Of a DNA stretch of 8,975 nt, positions 1 to 6,032 are shown piece by piece. The notes below the pieces were generated by a model, which saw nothing but the letters and a program-made list of their open reading frames with translations, did no database searches and was not told the origin of the DNA. Positions within the stretch are counted from its first letter, which is position 1, and each line of letters opens with the position of its first letter. The DNA comes from Actinomycetota bacterium. Lineage in GTDB: Bacteria > Actinomycetota > Humimicrobiia > Humimicrobiales > Humimicrobiaceae. The stretch spans positions 1 through 8,975 of the forward strand of contig PMCC01000132.1 of assembly GCA_003155275.1 (NCBI GenBank). The letters are read 5' to 3'. Made by a program: the position numbers and the translations under genes.

Positions 1-83
1 GAATGAAAAAAAAGTAATGACGAATACTATATTTTGATATCAACATATAGAGGAATCCGTTAAAAAGCCTACGGTTTACCAGC

Positions 84-111
84 AACTGCCACTTCGGCCA
101 AAAAGGCAGTT
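84..111 (-). terminator. Hairpin downstream of the cyclase gene, possible weak terminator
   Basis: A perfect 7-bp inverted repeat, AACTGCC at 84-90 and GGCAGTT at 105-111, encloses a 14-nt loop about 20 bp past the cyclase stop codon. It is the only GC-rich structure in the 131-bp tail of the window. Read on the minus strand it is not followed at once by a T run; the nearest, TTTTTAA, comes roughly 15-20 nt later. A role as transcript end or 3' stabilising hairpin is therefore only possible. I see no other gene or motif in 1-131. Confidence 0.35.
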
Positions 112-131
112 TAAAGAATATTCAAAATATA

Positions 132-779
132 TTACTTATCCATGACCGCAATTGCTCTTACGGGAGACCCGTCACGGCCTCTTATTTTTAAAGGCAAAGC
201 AATAAATGTAAATTCCTGGTCTCCAATTTCCTCCATATTGACAAGACCTTCTACAATTAACACCGAGTTGCCTAAAAGGGTTTGGTGTATAATCGTCCAA
301 TCAGATATATTCGGGCATGGCACATCCATTCCTATGAGCTTAACCTTCTTTTGGGCAAACCATTTTGCCAGCTCAACAGAAATATACGGGGAATCGGAAA
401 AAAATTCTTTTTGGTCCATTTTCTTATCCCATCCGGTATGTATCAGCAAGCTTAAACCTTTATCAATAAAATGCTCATATTTTAAGAGATCTGCCACCAT
501 GATGGCTTCCTTTGGTTTTTTATACGTCAGGTCAGCTTTTACAGCACGCACAATATATCTTGATAAATCAATCTTGTCGATGGTTTGGCCATCGTAAAAA
601 AAATGAAAGGGCGCGTCTACATGCGTTCCCTGATGTGTTGATATGGTCAGCCTGGTGAGATTATAACCAAGGGTATCAAGGTTGCAGTGCTCCATGACTG
701 AGCATTTCGGGTCCATGGGCATTGTAGGAGCACGGTCATATATCTCAGCAGTCAAATCAATAATTTTACCTGATATCAC
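132..779 (-). CDS. Cyclase family protein (kynurenine formamidase-like metal-dependent hydrolase)
   Basis: A 215-residue protein of the putative cyclase family (PF04199), whose characterised members are metal-dependent hydrolases such as kynurenine formamidase and isatin hydrolase. The signature runs H49-Q-G-T-H53-V-D55-A-P-F-H59: by family knowledge H49, H53 and D55 are metal ligands and H59 the catalytic base. Also visible are HTGW at 114-117, GMD at 150-152, H165 in HQTLL, E177 in the IVEGL segment, and a C-terminal PLKIRGRDGSPVRAIA block. Length is normal and no signal peptide is seen, so it should be cytoplasmic. The start is GTG (777-779) with TGGAGG five bases upstream. It is the last gene of the leftward series. 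The GxDxxS-type motif after GMD reads VPCPN, so the substrate may differ from kynurenine. Amide or lactone hydrolysis in the neighbouring sugar pathway is inference. Confidence 0.92.
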   Translation of the reverse strand: MISGKIIDLTAEIYDRAPTMPMDPKCSVMEHCNLDTLGYNLTRLTISTHQGTHVDAPFHFFYDGQTIDKIDLSRYIVRAVKADLTYKKPKEAIMVADLLKYEHFIDKGLSLLIHTGWDKKMDQKEFFSDSPYISVELAKWFAQKKVKLIGMDVPCPNISDWTIIHQTLLGNSVLIVEGLVNMEEIGDQEFTFIALPLKIRGRDGSPVRAIAVMDK

Positions 780-820
780 TTAAACCTCCAGACATAATAG
801 TGTAATGAATTTTATTAGCA

Positions 821-833
821 GGGCTTATTGCCC
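821..833. repeat. Short GC hairpin upstream of the cyclase gene
   Basis: GGGC at 821-824 and GCCC at 830-833 enclose TTATT. Outer TTATT (812-816) and AATAA (834-838) could extend the stem across a four-base bulge. It lies in the cyclase leader about 40 bp before the GTG start, in an otherwise AT-only stretch. The function is unknown; a small leader hairpin is the simplest reading. Confidence 0.35.
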
Positions 834-872
834 AATAATTATTTTGTTATTTATATAAGATTTTAAAAAATA

Positions 873-977
873 ATAAACTTAAAAATCCAATTCTTTATCT
901 TTTGATGATACGGGCCTCTCCGCCGGCAGTTATCCGGGGGACAAAGGATTTTAAGTTTATATTTCCCTTTGTATCAT
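873..977 (-). ncRNA. Candidate structured leader/attenuator between SDR and cyclase genes
   Basis: This gap holds a GC-rich island (about 911-941) in very AT-rich flanks. Several inverted repeats nest here: ATGATAC 905-911 with GTATCAT 971-977; ACAAAGG 941-947 with CCTTTGT 966-972; and TCCGCCGG 919-926 with CCGGGGGA 934-941 (seven of eight positions pair, loop CAGTTAT). A longer repeat, 873-888 with 946-960, pairs 15 bp with one bulged base and overlaps the second pair. On the minus strand this longer stem is followed by TATTTTTT, like a terminator. The outer helix starts right beside the SDR stop codon. Three helices closed by an outer stem plus a competing terminator-like stem resemble a riboswitch or attenuator, but I recognise no known class. 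A 3' stabilising structure or a dispersed repeat is also possible. Confidence 0.4.
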
Positions 978-1778
978 TTATACGCTTCCGGCAAAGTTGG
1001 ATGCTTCCCCCAGGCCTTCTGAACCCATTGCAAGATATCCTCCGTCAGCGTATATGTCTGTGCCGGTTATTAATATTGCATCATCGCTAAGCAGAAATGC
1101 CGCAACAGATGCTATCTCACTGGATTCTCCAAGCCTTCTGTTTAAATGGAACTTGCCCCAGACAGGCTCCCATTTCTCCCTGCCTTCACCGCAGGTTGCT
1201 TTTTCAACTTCGTCAGTCCAGACCCATCCTGGGCTTAAAGTATTGACTCTCACCAGAGGAGCGAGATCCATTGCAGCACACCGTGTAAGCTGGATTACTG
1301 CACCTTTTGCTGCATTATATGTCCACCTGTTTGGCTGCGCTATATGCCCTGAAATACTTGACATGTTTACTATCGCCCCGGGAGTGTCTTTGCCCCTTAA
1401 TTTTACGTAATTCTGTATCATGGTGGCATATGCAATAGGGCCGGACTGCATTGTATGGATCCAATCCTCCCTGGTGGCATCCAACGCTTTTGCAGTAAAT
1501 GGAAAAGCGTTATTAATAAGATAGTCCAGCTTTCCGAATTTACTGATGGCTGTTTGAAGTGTTTTTATGCAAAAACTTTCATCAGCCATATCACCGGCAA
1601 GGAAAAATACTTCTTTGTATTTCATGTTGAATTTTTCCATGGCAGCAGCGCCGTTTTTTTCGCTTCTGCCATTAAAAACTACCTTTACGCCTTCCTCCAA
1701 AAGCCTTTCAACGCATGCAAAACCTATGCCCCTGGAGCCTCCTGTGACAACTGCAACTTTTCCACTAAGTCCTTTCAT
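978..1778 (-). CDS. SDR family NAD(P)-dependent oxidoreductase (C-terminally extended)
   Basis: A 266-residue classical short-chain dehydrogenase/reductase. The Rossmann glycine motif TGGSRGIG is at 12-19, NNA at 89-91, catalytic S141, and the Y154-N-A-A-K158 pair lies 13 residues after the serine as usual. The R-x-N-T-LSPGWVWT substrate loop and ADGGYLA at 244-250 follow. N18-R19-type basic residues after the glycine motif do not by themselves settle NADH versus NADPH. The asparagine of the classical N-S-Y-K tetrad, expected near residue 111, seems to be Gln. About 18 residues follow the DGG block (MGSEGLGEASNFAGSV), longer than usual. The ATG has GGAGG nine bases upstream. It follows the isomerase gene by about 200 bp and precedes the cyclase gene. 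Likely it oxidises or reduces a sugar, polyol or keto acid; the substrate is not readable. Confidence 0.94.
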   Translation of the reverse strand: MKGLSGKVAVVTGGSRGIGFACVERLLEEGVKVVFNGRSEKNGAAAMEKFNMKYKEVFFLAGDMADESFCIKTLQTAISKFGKLDYLINNAFPFTAKALDATREDWIHTMQSGPIAYATMIQNYVKLRGKDTPGAIVNMSSISGHIAQPNRWTYNAAKGAVIQLTRCAAMDLAPLVRVNTLSPGWVWTDEVEKATCGEGREKWEPVWGKFHLNRRLGESSEIASVAAFLLSDDAILITGTDIYADGGYLAMGSEGLGEASNFAGSV

Positions 1779-1854
1779 TTTCTTATGCCTCCATTTAAAT
1801 TTTAATAATAAATATCGTAATAATTTCGGAACACTTTTAACTTTAAATTTCTGT

Positions 1855-1889
1855 ATTGATTGGATTTCGAATCTGAAACCTGTATCAAT
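1855..1889. repeat. Imperfect hairpin in the leader of the SDR gene
   Basis: ATTGAT at 1855-1860 pairs with ATCAAT at 1884-1889. Inside, GGATTTC at 1862-1868 pairs with GAAACC at 1875-1880 with one bulged base, leaving a GAATCT loop. It lies roughly midway in the 198-bp gap between the isomerase stop and the SDR start. No T run follows on either strand, so it does not look like a terminator. It could be an operator or an mRNA processing or stability element. Its right arm contains TGAAACCT, which also occurs at 4451-4458 in the divergent control region. Confidence 0.4.
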
Positions 1890-1976
1890 GCCAAGCGTAA
1901 TACTTTTTTCTCATAATGACAGGAATACCGGATAATACTTTCCAACCCTGTTTTTTTGTGAACACTAAAAATCTTA

Positions 1977-3404
1977 CTATTCGCACACAATGTCAAGCGG
2001 GATGTCCAATGCAATAGCAACTTTCTTCAAAGTATCTATATGGTCACCCAAGCCAAGCACCCCATGATGCGTGGGCCCAAAACTACTCCACTTATTTACA
2101 AATTCCCGGAGTCCGCAGGAAAATGCCACCCTGGAATTTGTGTCACCAAGCTTAAGTACAGGGCCGTCCAGGCATTTGCCTTTTACGGCGACCATCCTGT
2201 AACTGCCTGTTTCATCCTGGGTAAGCGCAAGCATGGTTACATCGCCAAACTCCGGATAGAATTGCGTAAGATATCCTCCTGTCGTCTTGCCGTGAAATAC
2301 CTCTGAGATTTTCATAAGCGGTTTCTTTGAAACTGATACAGCCGGATCACCTGAGCCGCTGTGCCCAATAAGGCAAATGTCATTATTAAAATCCATGGAA
2401 TACATTTCCGCAAGAGTGGCGCTTCCGCCAATGGTCCTAAGTATAGTCATGGCCAGAGCGGCTTTTATGTCACCTTCGACAGCAGAGGATATGCCTTCGT
2501 TTATAAGTATGGAAAAAGCTGGGTTTAAGGCTGAGAAAATTATGGCGTCTTCTCCTTTTGGGTCACCGGCATAGTGGCTAGCCATTGCTGTTACATTATA
2601 TTTTAATGCAATACGTTCCAGGGCACAGATTATGGCAGGGAGGTCTCCAAGTTTTTTTTCTGAAGTATTTCCCTCAATATAAAAAGTATCAAGTACCATG
2701 TCAGCCATTTTGTCTGCATCTGCTGCAGATACCTTTGGCAGTTCATTTTTGATGTCATCCCATTCTATATACTGGGTATAGCAGCCAAGTTTCTTAAAAA
2801 GGTTGGTCTCGTCAATATATAAATCCATCATTCCAGGGTACGGGCGCCCAAGCAATGCAACACCGGTATTTCTAAGCCTGCAGCGAACGCCGGCAGCAAG
2901 GCACCATTTTTTAATTTCCCGATCGACCACATTATCGCCTTCAAGAAATCCGGTTATTACACCATACCGCTTGCCTGTACGCCTGCAAACGGCCACCATT
3001 TCAGGAACACATGCACAAGTAAAACCATTTCCAAGCCACTCATCGATTGTTGAAACAGCATCCATATCCAGTGACTTTATGCACTGTACATTTAAAAAAA
3101 TAACCGGTACGTCCAAATCCTTGATTGCAGGCAATAGGTTTGCGGAAGGAGAATATGTTGCTGTATGGCAGAAAACGATGTCAACATCCTGGGAGCGAAA
3201 CAATTGCCCGGCTTTAACTGATGTCTGTACAGTATCCACCAGCCCTGAGTCAACAAGGGTACAATAGTCTCCAAACTTATTAACCAGCTTATCATGATAG
3301 CTGATTATATTATCTTTTATTCCTTCAAATTGAGCCCAATAGGCATTGAGCCCTATTGTCATGAAACCGATTTTAGGTTTGGTTTCTATAAGGTTTTTGC
3401 TCAT
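1977..3404 (-). CDS. L-fucose/L-arabinose isomerase family-fold protein
   Basis: A 475-residue protein with the architecture of the L-arabinose/L-fucose isomerase family, which interconverts aldoses and ketoses with a divalent metal, usually Mn2+. The N-terminal half has alternating beta/alpha segments (KIGFMTIGLNAYW near 11-23, VDIVFCHTATYSPSAN near 74-89). The C-terminal half carries likely metal ligands: E310 in SAVEGDIKAAL, E333 in LAEMYSMDFNND, H348 in LIGHSGSGD, and H446/H447 in GPTHHG. By family knowledge, two glutamates and two histidines bind the metal in AraA. Similarity to AraA is low, so the sugar is unknown. The ATG has GAGGGG six bases upstream, and a promoter is predicted at 3462-3491. 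The stop is TAG. It sits between two SDR genes, which fits interconversion of an uncommon sugar. A non-isomerase role for a diverged member cannot be excluded. Confidence 0.83.
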   Translation of the reverse strand: MSKNLIETKPKIGFMTIGLNAYWAQFEGIKDNIISYHDKLVNKFGDYCTLVDSGLVDTVQTSVKAGQLFRSQDVDIVFCHTATYSPSANLLPAIKDLDVPVIFLNVQCIKSLDMDAVSTIDEWLGNGFTCACVPEMVAVCRRTGKRYGVITGFLEGDNVVDREIKKWCLAAGVRCRLRNTGVALLGRPYPGMMDLYIDETNLFKKLGCYTQYIEWDDIKNELPKVSAADADKMADMVLDTFYIEGNTSEKKLGDLPAIICALERIALKYNVTAMASHYAGDPKGEDAIIFSALNPAFSILINEGISSAVEGDIKAALAMTILRTIGGSATLAEMYSMDFNNDICLIGHSGSGDPAVSVSKKPLMKISEVFHGKTTGGYLTQFYPEFGDVTMLALTQDETGSYRMVAVKGKCLDGPVLKLGDTNSRVAFSCGLREFVNKWSSFGPTHHGVLGLGDHIDTLKKVAIALDIPLDIVCE

Positions 3405-3453
3405 TTTTTACCCCTCACACTATATGATAATAAATATTTTTGGTTATTTCCCT

Positions 3454-3476
3454 GATTGTAAATTATAGTAACAATC
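3454..3476. promoter_or_regulatory. Operator-like palindrome over the -10 of the isomerase promoter
   Basis: GATTGT at 3454-3459 and ACAATC at 3471-3476 form a perfect 6-bp inverted repeat with an 11-bp spacer, 17 bp centre to centre. The spacer contains the -10 hexamer. Such placement would let a dimeric repressor block polymerase. No regulator gene is in the window, so the protein that might bind is unknown. Confidence 0.45.
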
Positions 3477-3491
3477 CAGCAGGAAAGACAA
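3462..3491 (-). promoter_or_regulatory. Predicted sigma-A promoter of the isomerase gene
   Basis: On the minus strand a consensus TATAAT lies at 3462-3467 and TTGTCT (four of six matches to TTGACA) at 3486-3491, separated by 18 bp. It is about 55 bp upstream of the isomerase ATG, leaving a leader with the GAGGGG ribosome site. An operator-like inverted repeat overlaps the -10 element. Confidence 0.55.
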
Positions 3492-3512
3492 ATATAATCT
3501 TCTGTTCATGCC

Positions 3513-3535
3513 AAAAACAAATAGCTGCTATTTGT
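3513..3535 (-). terminator. Hairpin with T run between SDR and isomerase genes
   Basis: ACAAATAGCTGCTATTTGT at 3517-3535 is a perfect inverted repeat with 8-bp arms and a 3-nt loop. Read on the minus strand it is followed by TTTTGG, and it lies about 70-90 bp past the SDR stop at 3605. The stem is AT-rich, so it would be a weak intrinsic terminator separating the SDR unit from the isomerase promoter. Because A and T runs flank both sides and it lies just upstream of that promoter, a regulator binding site is the alternative. Confidence 0.45.
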
Positions 3536-3604
3536 AAAAAACTCTATTATCAGCTTTTCACATCTAAAATGAAATTTATGCCTGATTTATTGATTTAACG
3601 CAAA

Positions 3605-4378
3605 TTACTTTGTTTTGTCCTGACGCCATTCTCCGTTCCAGGCGGCAAGGCCTCCGTCAACTGAGATACTGGCCCCATTAATATAAGTTGCTTTATCTGA
3701 AGCTAAAAATACAATTAAATCTGCAACCTCAGAAGGTTCACCTACTCTTTTTGAAGGGTTGCTGTTACTAAAGCCATCTAATACTTCCTGTGTTGTCCCG
3801 GTCAAAAACATTTTTGTTTTTGTGGCGCTTGGGCAAACTGCATTTACCCTGATACCTTTACTCATGTAGTCAAGCGCCATACAGCGGGTTAAATTGTTTA
3901 CTGCAGCCTTGGAAGCACAGTATACAGGCATATTATAACCACCTCTTTTCCCAGCCAGCGAAGAAATATTTATAATGCAGCCACTTTTCCTTTCCAGCAT
4001 GCCAGGCAAAAAATATTTGCTTGCCATAAAGACGCCTTTTACATTGACATTCATTTGAAGATCGAAATCATCTTCAGGCACTTCATGCACCTCTCCACCG
4101 ATAAAAACGGCAGCATTATTTACAAGGACATCACAACCCCCAATTTTGTCATTTGTGAATGCTACAAGAGTCAGGACGTCTTCCAGCTTTCCGGCATCGC
4201 ATTGACAAAAATACAGTTTGCCGTTTTCTTCATATGCTTTGAGTTCATTAAGCATTTTTCCTGCAAGATCTGTTGTTCTTGAAGTAAAAACTACCTTGTC
4301 GCCCTGTTCTAAAAATTTCTGTACTGCCTGTCTTCCAATACCGGAGTTGCCGCCCGTGACTACTATTCTTTTTTCCAT
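3605..4378 (-). CDS. SDR family oxidoreductase (3-oxoacyl-ACP reductase-like fold)
   Basis: A 257-residue classical short-chain dehydrogenase/reductase. TGGNSGIG is at 8-15, NNAA at 87-90, and the full tetrad is present: N112 in VNVKGVF, S140 in NISS, Y153 and K157 in YCASK. RVNAVCPSATKT and SVDGGLAAWNGEWR close the protein. R34 after the second strand (FTSR) is compatible with NADP(H), but this is weak evidence. A TTG start 10 codons upstream (4408) is possible, but the ATG at 4376-4378 has AAGGGTG just upstream and begins right before the Rossmann strand, so I chose it. The gene is divergent from the Gfo/Idh gene, and a promoter with TATAAT at 4488-4493 drives it. FabG-like annotation would be misleading: in this setting a sugar or polyol dehydrogenase is more likely. 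Confidence 0.94.
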   Translation of the reverse strand: MEKRIVVTGGNSGIGRQAVQKFLEQGDKVVFTSRTTDLAGKMLNELKAYEENGKLYFCQCDAGKLEDVLTLVAFTNDKIGGCDVLVNNAAVFIGGEVHEVPEDDFDLQMNVNVKGVFMASKYFLPGMLERKSGCIINISSLAGKRGGYNMPVYCASKAAVNNLTRCMALDYMSKGIRVNAVCPSATKTKMFLTGTTQEVLDGFSNSNPSKRVGEPSEVADLIVFLASDKATYINGASISVDGGLAAWNGEWRQDKTK

Positions 4379-4420
4379 AATGACACCCTTTAAAATCCTG
4401 AATGACAAAGAACCCGAATT

Positions 4421-4456
4421 GTTTCAAATAAAATTCAAATGAAACTATATTGAAAC
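4421..4456. repeat. Three TGAAAC/GTTTCA hexamers, candidate regulator site
   Basis: TGAAAC occurs at 4440-4445 and 4451-4456, a direct repeat with an 11-bp period, about one helical turn. The inverse, GTTTCA, is at 4421-4426, 19 bp centre to centre from the nearer copy. All three lie between the predicted promoter and the start of the leftward SDR gene. This spacing on one helix face suits a transcription factor such as a LacI- or AraC-type protein, but the binding protein is not in the window. Confidence 0.4.
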
Positions 4457-4487
4457 CTTATTAAAAAACCCAATTAAAATTGTTTAA

Positions 4488-4516
4488 ATTATAGAACCAG
4501 ATTTCATATATTTAAA
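4488..4516 (-). promoter_or_regulatory. Predicted sigma-A promoter of the SDR gene at 3605-4378
   Basis: On the minus strand a consensus TATAAT lies at 4488-4493, with TTTAAA at 4511-4516 and 17-bp spacing. The -35 matches four of six consensus bases. Transcription would begin near 4480, giving a leader of about 100 nt that contains the TGAAAC/GTTTCA repeats. Confidence 0.5.
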
Positions 4517-4527
4517 GTAAAAAATAA

Positions 4528-4560
4528 CTGCTATAAATGCAGGAAATTGGACTTGCCAAT
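4528..4560 (+). promoter_or_regulatory. Extended -10 promoter and overlapping inverted repeats of the Gfo/Idh gene
   Basis: TGCTATAAAT at 4529-4538 reads as an extended -10 element (TGn then TATAAA). No good -35 is seen. The element sits inside CTGC (4528-4531) and GCAG (4539-4542), an inverted repeat. Just downstream, ATTGG (4546-4550) and CCAAT (4556-4560) form a second inverted repeat with a 5-bp spacer that would fall at the transcription start. Repressor control of this gene is a reasonable inference. Confidence 0.42.
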
Positions 4561-4619
4561 GCCAGGGAAAAAAATAATAATAGTAGATACGTAATCAATA
4601 ATAGCAAGGAGGGGTAAAA

Positions 4620-5741
4620 ATGAGCCATAAAAATAAATACAAAGTTGCAATAGTCGGTATGAGCTTTGGCCTTGAGTTTATTCCAATTTTTCAAAGGCAT
4701 CCAAATTCAGAGTTGGTGGCGATTTGCCAGAGGAACGAAGAAAACTTAAAAAGACTGGGGAAAATCTGGGGTGTTGAAAAACTGTATACCAGCTTTGATG
4801 AACTGATTATAGACAAAGACATCGATATAATTCATATAAATACACCCCCATACCTTCATGCAGACATGAGTGTTGCCGGTTTGATGGCAGGAAAGCATGT
4901 TGCCTGTACAATTCCAATGGCTCTGACTGTTGAGGACTGCCACAGAATCGTTATCGCGCAGCAGCAGTCAGGAAAACAGTACATGATGATGGAAACAGTT
5001 GTCTACAGCAGGGAGTTTTTATTCCTGAAAGAACTTTATAAAAAAGGCGAGCTGGGCAAATTGCAGTTTTTGAGAGGATCCCATCAGCAGGATATGACAG
5101 GGTGGCCGGCTTACTGGAACGGGTTTCCACCAATGCTCAATGCAACACATGCAATCTCCCCGACCCTATCTCTTGGAGATAATGAAGCCGAATATGTATC
5201 CTGCCTTGGTTCAGGGACTATTGAAAAAGAAATGATTGCAAACTATGGGTGCCCATTCTCAATCGAAACGACCCATATTAAATTCAAGGACTCAGACCTG
5301 GGAGCAGAAGTTACCCGTTCATTATATGCTGTTGCAAGACAATACAGGGAAAGTTTTGATGTGTATGGCTCAAAGAAGAGCTTTGAATGGAAGCAGACCG
5401 AAGATGGAAACCATTATATTCATGAAGGGGAAACAACAACACCCGTAAAAATACCCGATTACGGACATTTGCTGCCACTGGAAATAAGCGAATTTACTCA
5501 ACAGGGAGTTTACGACAGCAAGGATAATCAGCATTTGTCATTTAAACAGGGGGGTGGCCACGGGGGTTCTCACCCGCACCTTGTTCACGAATTTCTTATG
5601 GCTTTGGTGGAAGACAGGCAGCCTTTCCCAAACGCTGTCAGGGCCGCAAACATTACGTGCAGCGGTATAATGTCCAATGAGTCTGCATTAAAAAATGGGG
5701 AGAAGATTAGTTTGCCCGGATGGACACACAAGGGGAGGTAG
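4620..5741 (+). CDS. Gfo/Idh/MocA family oxidoreductase, EKP-less variant
   Basis: A 373-residue protein of the Gfo/Idh/MocA family, with an N-terminal Rossmann domain (about 1-125) and a C-terminal alpha/beta substrate domain. Most relatives oxidise or reduce sugars or inositols with NAD(P). Visible landmarks are the first strand VAIVGMSFG at 9-17, NTPPYLHADM at 74-83, the strand AGKHVACTIPMALT at 90-103, H177 in NATHAISPTLSLG, and GGGHGGSHPHLVHEF at 311-325. The usual EKP motif is TIP at 97-99, so the family's conserved lysine is missing. The first loop is GMSFG rather than GxGxxG, and the HxxD position reads HAIS. It may therefore be a divergent enzyme subfamily rather than a standard dehydrogenase. 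GGAGGGG lies just upstream of the ATG. It is the only plus-strand gene and is divergent from the SDR gene, so it is probably co-regulated with the cluster. Confidence 0.9.
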   Translation: MSHKNKYKVAIVGMSFGLEFIPIFQRHPNSELVAICQRNEENLKRLGKIWGVEKLYTSFDELIIDKDIDIIHINTPPYLHADMSVAGLMAGKHVACTIPMALTVEDCHRIVIAQQQSGKQYMMMETVVYSREFLFLKELYKKGELGKLQFLRGSHQQDMTGWPAYWNGFPPMLNATHAISPTLSLGDNEAEYVSCLGSGTIEKEMIANYGCPFSIETTHIKFKDSDLGAEVTRSLYAVARQYRESFDVYGSKKSFEWKQTEDGNHYIHEGETTTPVKIPDYGHLLPLEISEFTQQGVYDSKDNQHLSFKQGGGHGGSHPHLVHEFLMALVEDRQPFPNAVRAANITCSGIMSNESALKNGEKISLPGWTHKGR

Positions 5742-5930
5742 AATTATAAGAAATTCAATAACCAATGCAGGACAAATGGCTGGGGTTTTAATTCTTAAGC
5801 AATTATCTTTCGAAAATGGTTTTTTTAAATTTACTTAAATTCGGTTAAAATGGGGAAGTTATTTTAAGAAAACTGTTGATATAATAAAATTTGGTTGACA
5901 AAAATAGCATAAAACCGGGTTAAAAATAAA
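5742..5930. other. AT-rich convergent spacer, nothing coding seen
   Basis: This stretch separates the plus-strand Gfo/Idh gene from the terminator of the minus-strand kinase gene. It has no open frame with a ribosome site and no recognisable protein. There is no convincing GC-stem terminator for the Gfo/Idh gene; a run of seven T at about 5820-5826 follows no stable stem. TTGACA at 5895-5900 lacks a well-spaced -10 element. Confidence 0.6.
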
Positions 5931-5959
5931 GGGCCGATGAGGGTTTTCCTCATTGGCCC
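5931..5959 (-). terminator. Strong intrinsic terminator of the kinase operon
   Basis: GGGCCGATGAGG (5931-5942) and CCTCATTGGCCC (5948-5959) form a 12-bp stem with one G-T pair and a 5-nt loop. Read on the minus strand the stem is followed by TTTATTTTTAACC, a classical U-rich tail. It lies about 75 bp past the kinase stop. On the plus strand AAAATG follows, so it would serve the Gfo/Idh gene poorly. Confidence 0.85.
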
Positions 5960-6032
5960 AAAATGTTCAATCAAAAAACAATCTCTTAAAAAAACGCTCA
6001 ACCTAAAAATACCGGCACAAAGTGTTTCTTGC

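Noticed and set aside
1..131. Possible small RNA or riboswitch in the GC-rich part of the left edge
   Set aside because: Only one 7-bp hairpin with a large loop is visible and the region is cut by the window edge; no known RNA class is recognised.
142..597. Open plus-strand frame of 151 codons
   Set aside because: It lies antisense within the cyclase-family gene, whose motifs are clear; the plus-strand product resembles no protein family I recognise and has no ribosome site.
905..977. TPP riboswitch
   Set aside because: The minus strand has GGATAACTGCCGG, loosely like the conserved GGATAATGCCAG part of TPP riboswitches, but the CTGAGA element and the usual helix order are missing.
2803..3267. 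Open plus-strand frame of 154 codons
   Set aside because: Antisense to the isomerase-fold gene; no family motif and no ribosome binding site.
4379..4408. Upstream TTG start adding 10 residues to the SDR protein
   Set aside because: The added residues precede the normal SDR N-terminus, and the AAGGGTG ribosome site lies inside that extension, serving the ATG at 4378.
5895..5927. Plus-strand promoter with TTGACA
   Set aside because: The consensus -35 hexamer has no -10 at 16-18 bp, and no plus-strand gene follows before the convergent kinase gene.
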